From positions 1-6,690 of the forward strand of contig JAIRTJ010000013.1 of the NCBI GenBank assembly GCA_031254995.1: DNA of 6,690 nucleotides, written 5' to 3'. The position numbers and the translations under genes are program-made. This stretch comes from Eubacteriales Family XIII. Incertae Sedis bacterium (GTDB lineage: Bacteria; Bacillota; Clostridia; Peptostreptococcales; Anaerovoracaceae). The notes beneath the pieces are model-generated. The model had not been told where the DNA came from, made no database searches, and worked only from the letters and a program-made list of their open reading frames with translations. Positions within the stretch are counted from its first letter, which is position 1. Each line of letters begins with the position of its first letter. This document shows positions 5,550-6,690 of the stretch, one piece after another.

Positions 5550-6653
5550 CTACTCCACCGTAACGGAAGTGCTCAACGTCGGCACCTCAACCCATGTTCT
5601 CCCCGGATACAGCGGGATCTTACGACCCTCAGAGTTCGTCAATACAGGCGGTTTGTCTCTCTCCGCCGTCCATGTGCAGTCGTATTTATATCCGCCTTTG
5701 AACAGCATGGCCTTACCCGTGCCGCCAAGCGCGATATCGTAGGTGGGATGTCCGGCCGGATCCAAGGCGGATCGTTGCGTGTACTCCGCAAAGAGTACGA
5801 CCACGTTTGTCGCGGTCACGCGTTCGTCGTCGGAATCCGTATGAATCTTCCCGCCCTGCGAACGCAGATAGGACTTGGACGCCTCGTCCCAATCCCAACG
5901 CGCCGCAGAATATCCGGCATAGCTCACGGTGACGGCGCCGGCGGTCGCAACGACGTCTTCCGTCGCATTTGAAAGCGCGGAACCCGTCGTATCCTCAACA
6001 GCCGCATCCGTCGTCGAATCCTCGTTTTCCTCTCGGCTGAGCTCGAGAAAATTCCACGGTATGAGCGTATCCGATTGCGTCTCGATACCCAAATCCTTCG
6101 CCGCGTCATAGGCCTTGCTCAGCGAAAGATAGAGATTGTGGGGCGCGGAGCGAAAATTGACGCGGTAAAAGATCTTCGAGGCGATGCTGTATGACATGTT
6201 CGCAATATCGGAAGCTTTCAGTCCCGCCTTGAATTCATCGTTCCCGCCCGCATACAGAAACAGTCCTTGATACTGGGGCGCTATCCACAGATCAGACAGG
6301 CGCGCGCTGCGCACGGGCCCGACCTCGTCGGGTATATTGCTTTGATAGATGCAATTCAAGCGCGTCTCGCCGCCCTCAACCATCGTCTCGTAGACGATAT
6401 CCGCTTGATTGATGCCCATCTGCGGGCGCGCGGCGGCGGAATTTTCGATCTTGACCGAAAGCGGGCGATTCTTGATGACCTCCTCGTTCTCGGCCTCCAT
6501 GCCCGTATACGGCCACAGAAATATCTCTTCCTCTGAAGGTTCTTCGACGATGGGCTCTTCCTCCTCCTGATCCGACGATCGCTTGCAACCGGCAAAGACC
6601 ATCGTGAACGACAAGGCCAAAACAAGACATAAGCCGATGACTCGCACGGACAT
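5550..6653 (-). CDS. Secreted lipoprotein with DUF3048 (YerB-like) domains, function unknown
   Basis: The 367-residue product begins with a lipoprotein signal peptide: MSVR, a hydrophobic run to about residue 21, then lipobox FAGC with the lipidated Cys at 23. A Glu-rich tether follows (about 29-43), so the protein is probably anchored to the outer face of the membrane. The DUF3048 family is recognised by WPYTGM (48-53), RPLSVKIENSAAARPQMG (63-80), ADIVYETMVEGGETR (84-98), GPVRSARLSD (112-121), RSAPHNLY (168-175), and the C-terminal part ending PLYPGRTWVEV. A Ser/Thr/Asp/Ala-rich linker (about 207-240) separates the N- and C-terminal parts. The family is named after B. subtilis YerB; I know no established biochemical role. 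The ATG at 6653 was preferred because it gives a compact signal peptide. The frame stays open to the window edge with a TTG at 6683, and neither start has a clear ribosome binding site. It is convergent with rpsT, and any promoter would lie outside the window. Confidence 0.9.
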   Translation of the reverse strand: MSVRVIGLCLVLALSFTMVFAGCKRSSDQEEEEPIVEEPSEEEIFLWPYTGMEAENEEVIKNRPLSVKIENSAAARPQMGINQADIVYETMVEGGETRLNCIYQSNIPDEVGPVRSARLSDLWIAPQYQGLFLYAGGNDEFKAGLKASDIANMSYSIASKIFYRVNFRSAPHNLYLSLSKAYDAAKDLGIETQSDTLIPWNFLELSREENEDSTTDAAVEDTTGSALSNATEDVVATAGAVTVSYAGYSAARWDWDEASKSYLRSQGGKIHTDSDDERVTATNVVVLFAEYTQRSALDPAGHPTYDIALGGTGKAMLFKGGYKYDCTWTAERDKPPVLTNSEGRKIPLYPGRTWVEVPTLSTSVTVE

Positions 6654-6690
6654 CAAACGCGCGCTTTTCGCGCCGCTCGTCAAATCAGAC

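Overview
The window looks like a chromosomal housekeeping segment of a bacterium, most likely a Bacillota (Clostridia-like) lineage. This rests on the lepA-hemW pair, the neighbouring ribosomal S20 gene, and a secreted lipoprotein with a DUF3048 (YerB-type) domain, a combination typical of that phylum. Base composition is moderately GC-rich throughout by eye, with long antisense open frames as a by-product. I see no mobile element, CRISPR array, tRNA or rRNA.

Layout: the minus strand from about 4750 down to 1 carries lepA (EF4 GTPase), hemW (radical-SAM haem chaperone), glpK (glycerol kinase) and the first 40 codons of uppP/bacA (undecaprenyl-diphosphate phosphatase). lepA/hemW overlap by 17 nt and hemW/glpK by 8 nt. 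Neither hemW nor glpK has a good Shine-Dalgarno sequence, so a translationally coupled operon is likely. uppP follows after 80 nt with its own ribosome binding site. Divergent from lepA on the plus strand is rpsT (ribosomal protein S20), which has a long low-complexity C-terminal extension. It ends at a strong hairpin terminator that also serves the convergent gene on the right, a DUF3048 lipoprotein on the minus strand.

The most interesting spot is the 198-bp lepA/rpsT intergenic region. A self-complementary TTGCAA hexamer (4746-4751) lies exactly 17 bp from a -10 element on each strand: TGCTATAAT towards lepA and TATACT towards rpsT. The two predicted promoters are therefore mirror images sharing one -35 box, and RNA polymerase could probably use only one at a time. 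The predicted lepA transcript would begin about 3 nt before the start codon, which makes it essentially leaderless. The rpsT transcript would have a leader of about 129 nt containing a two-part stem-loop.

Other oddities are the roughly 99-residue Lys/Glu/Ala tail on S20, a roughly 15-residue insertion in GlpK just before its C-terminal nucleotide-binding motif, an Asp where PTS-regulated GlpKs carry the phosphorylated His, and a low-complexity linker in the DUF3048 protein. I found no evidence for a wholly new multi-gene system.
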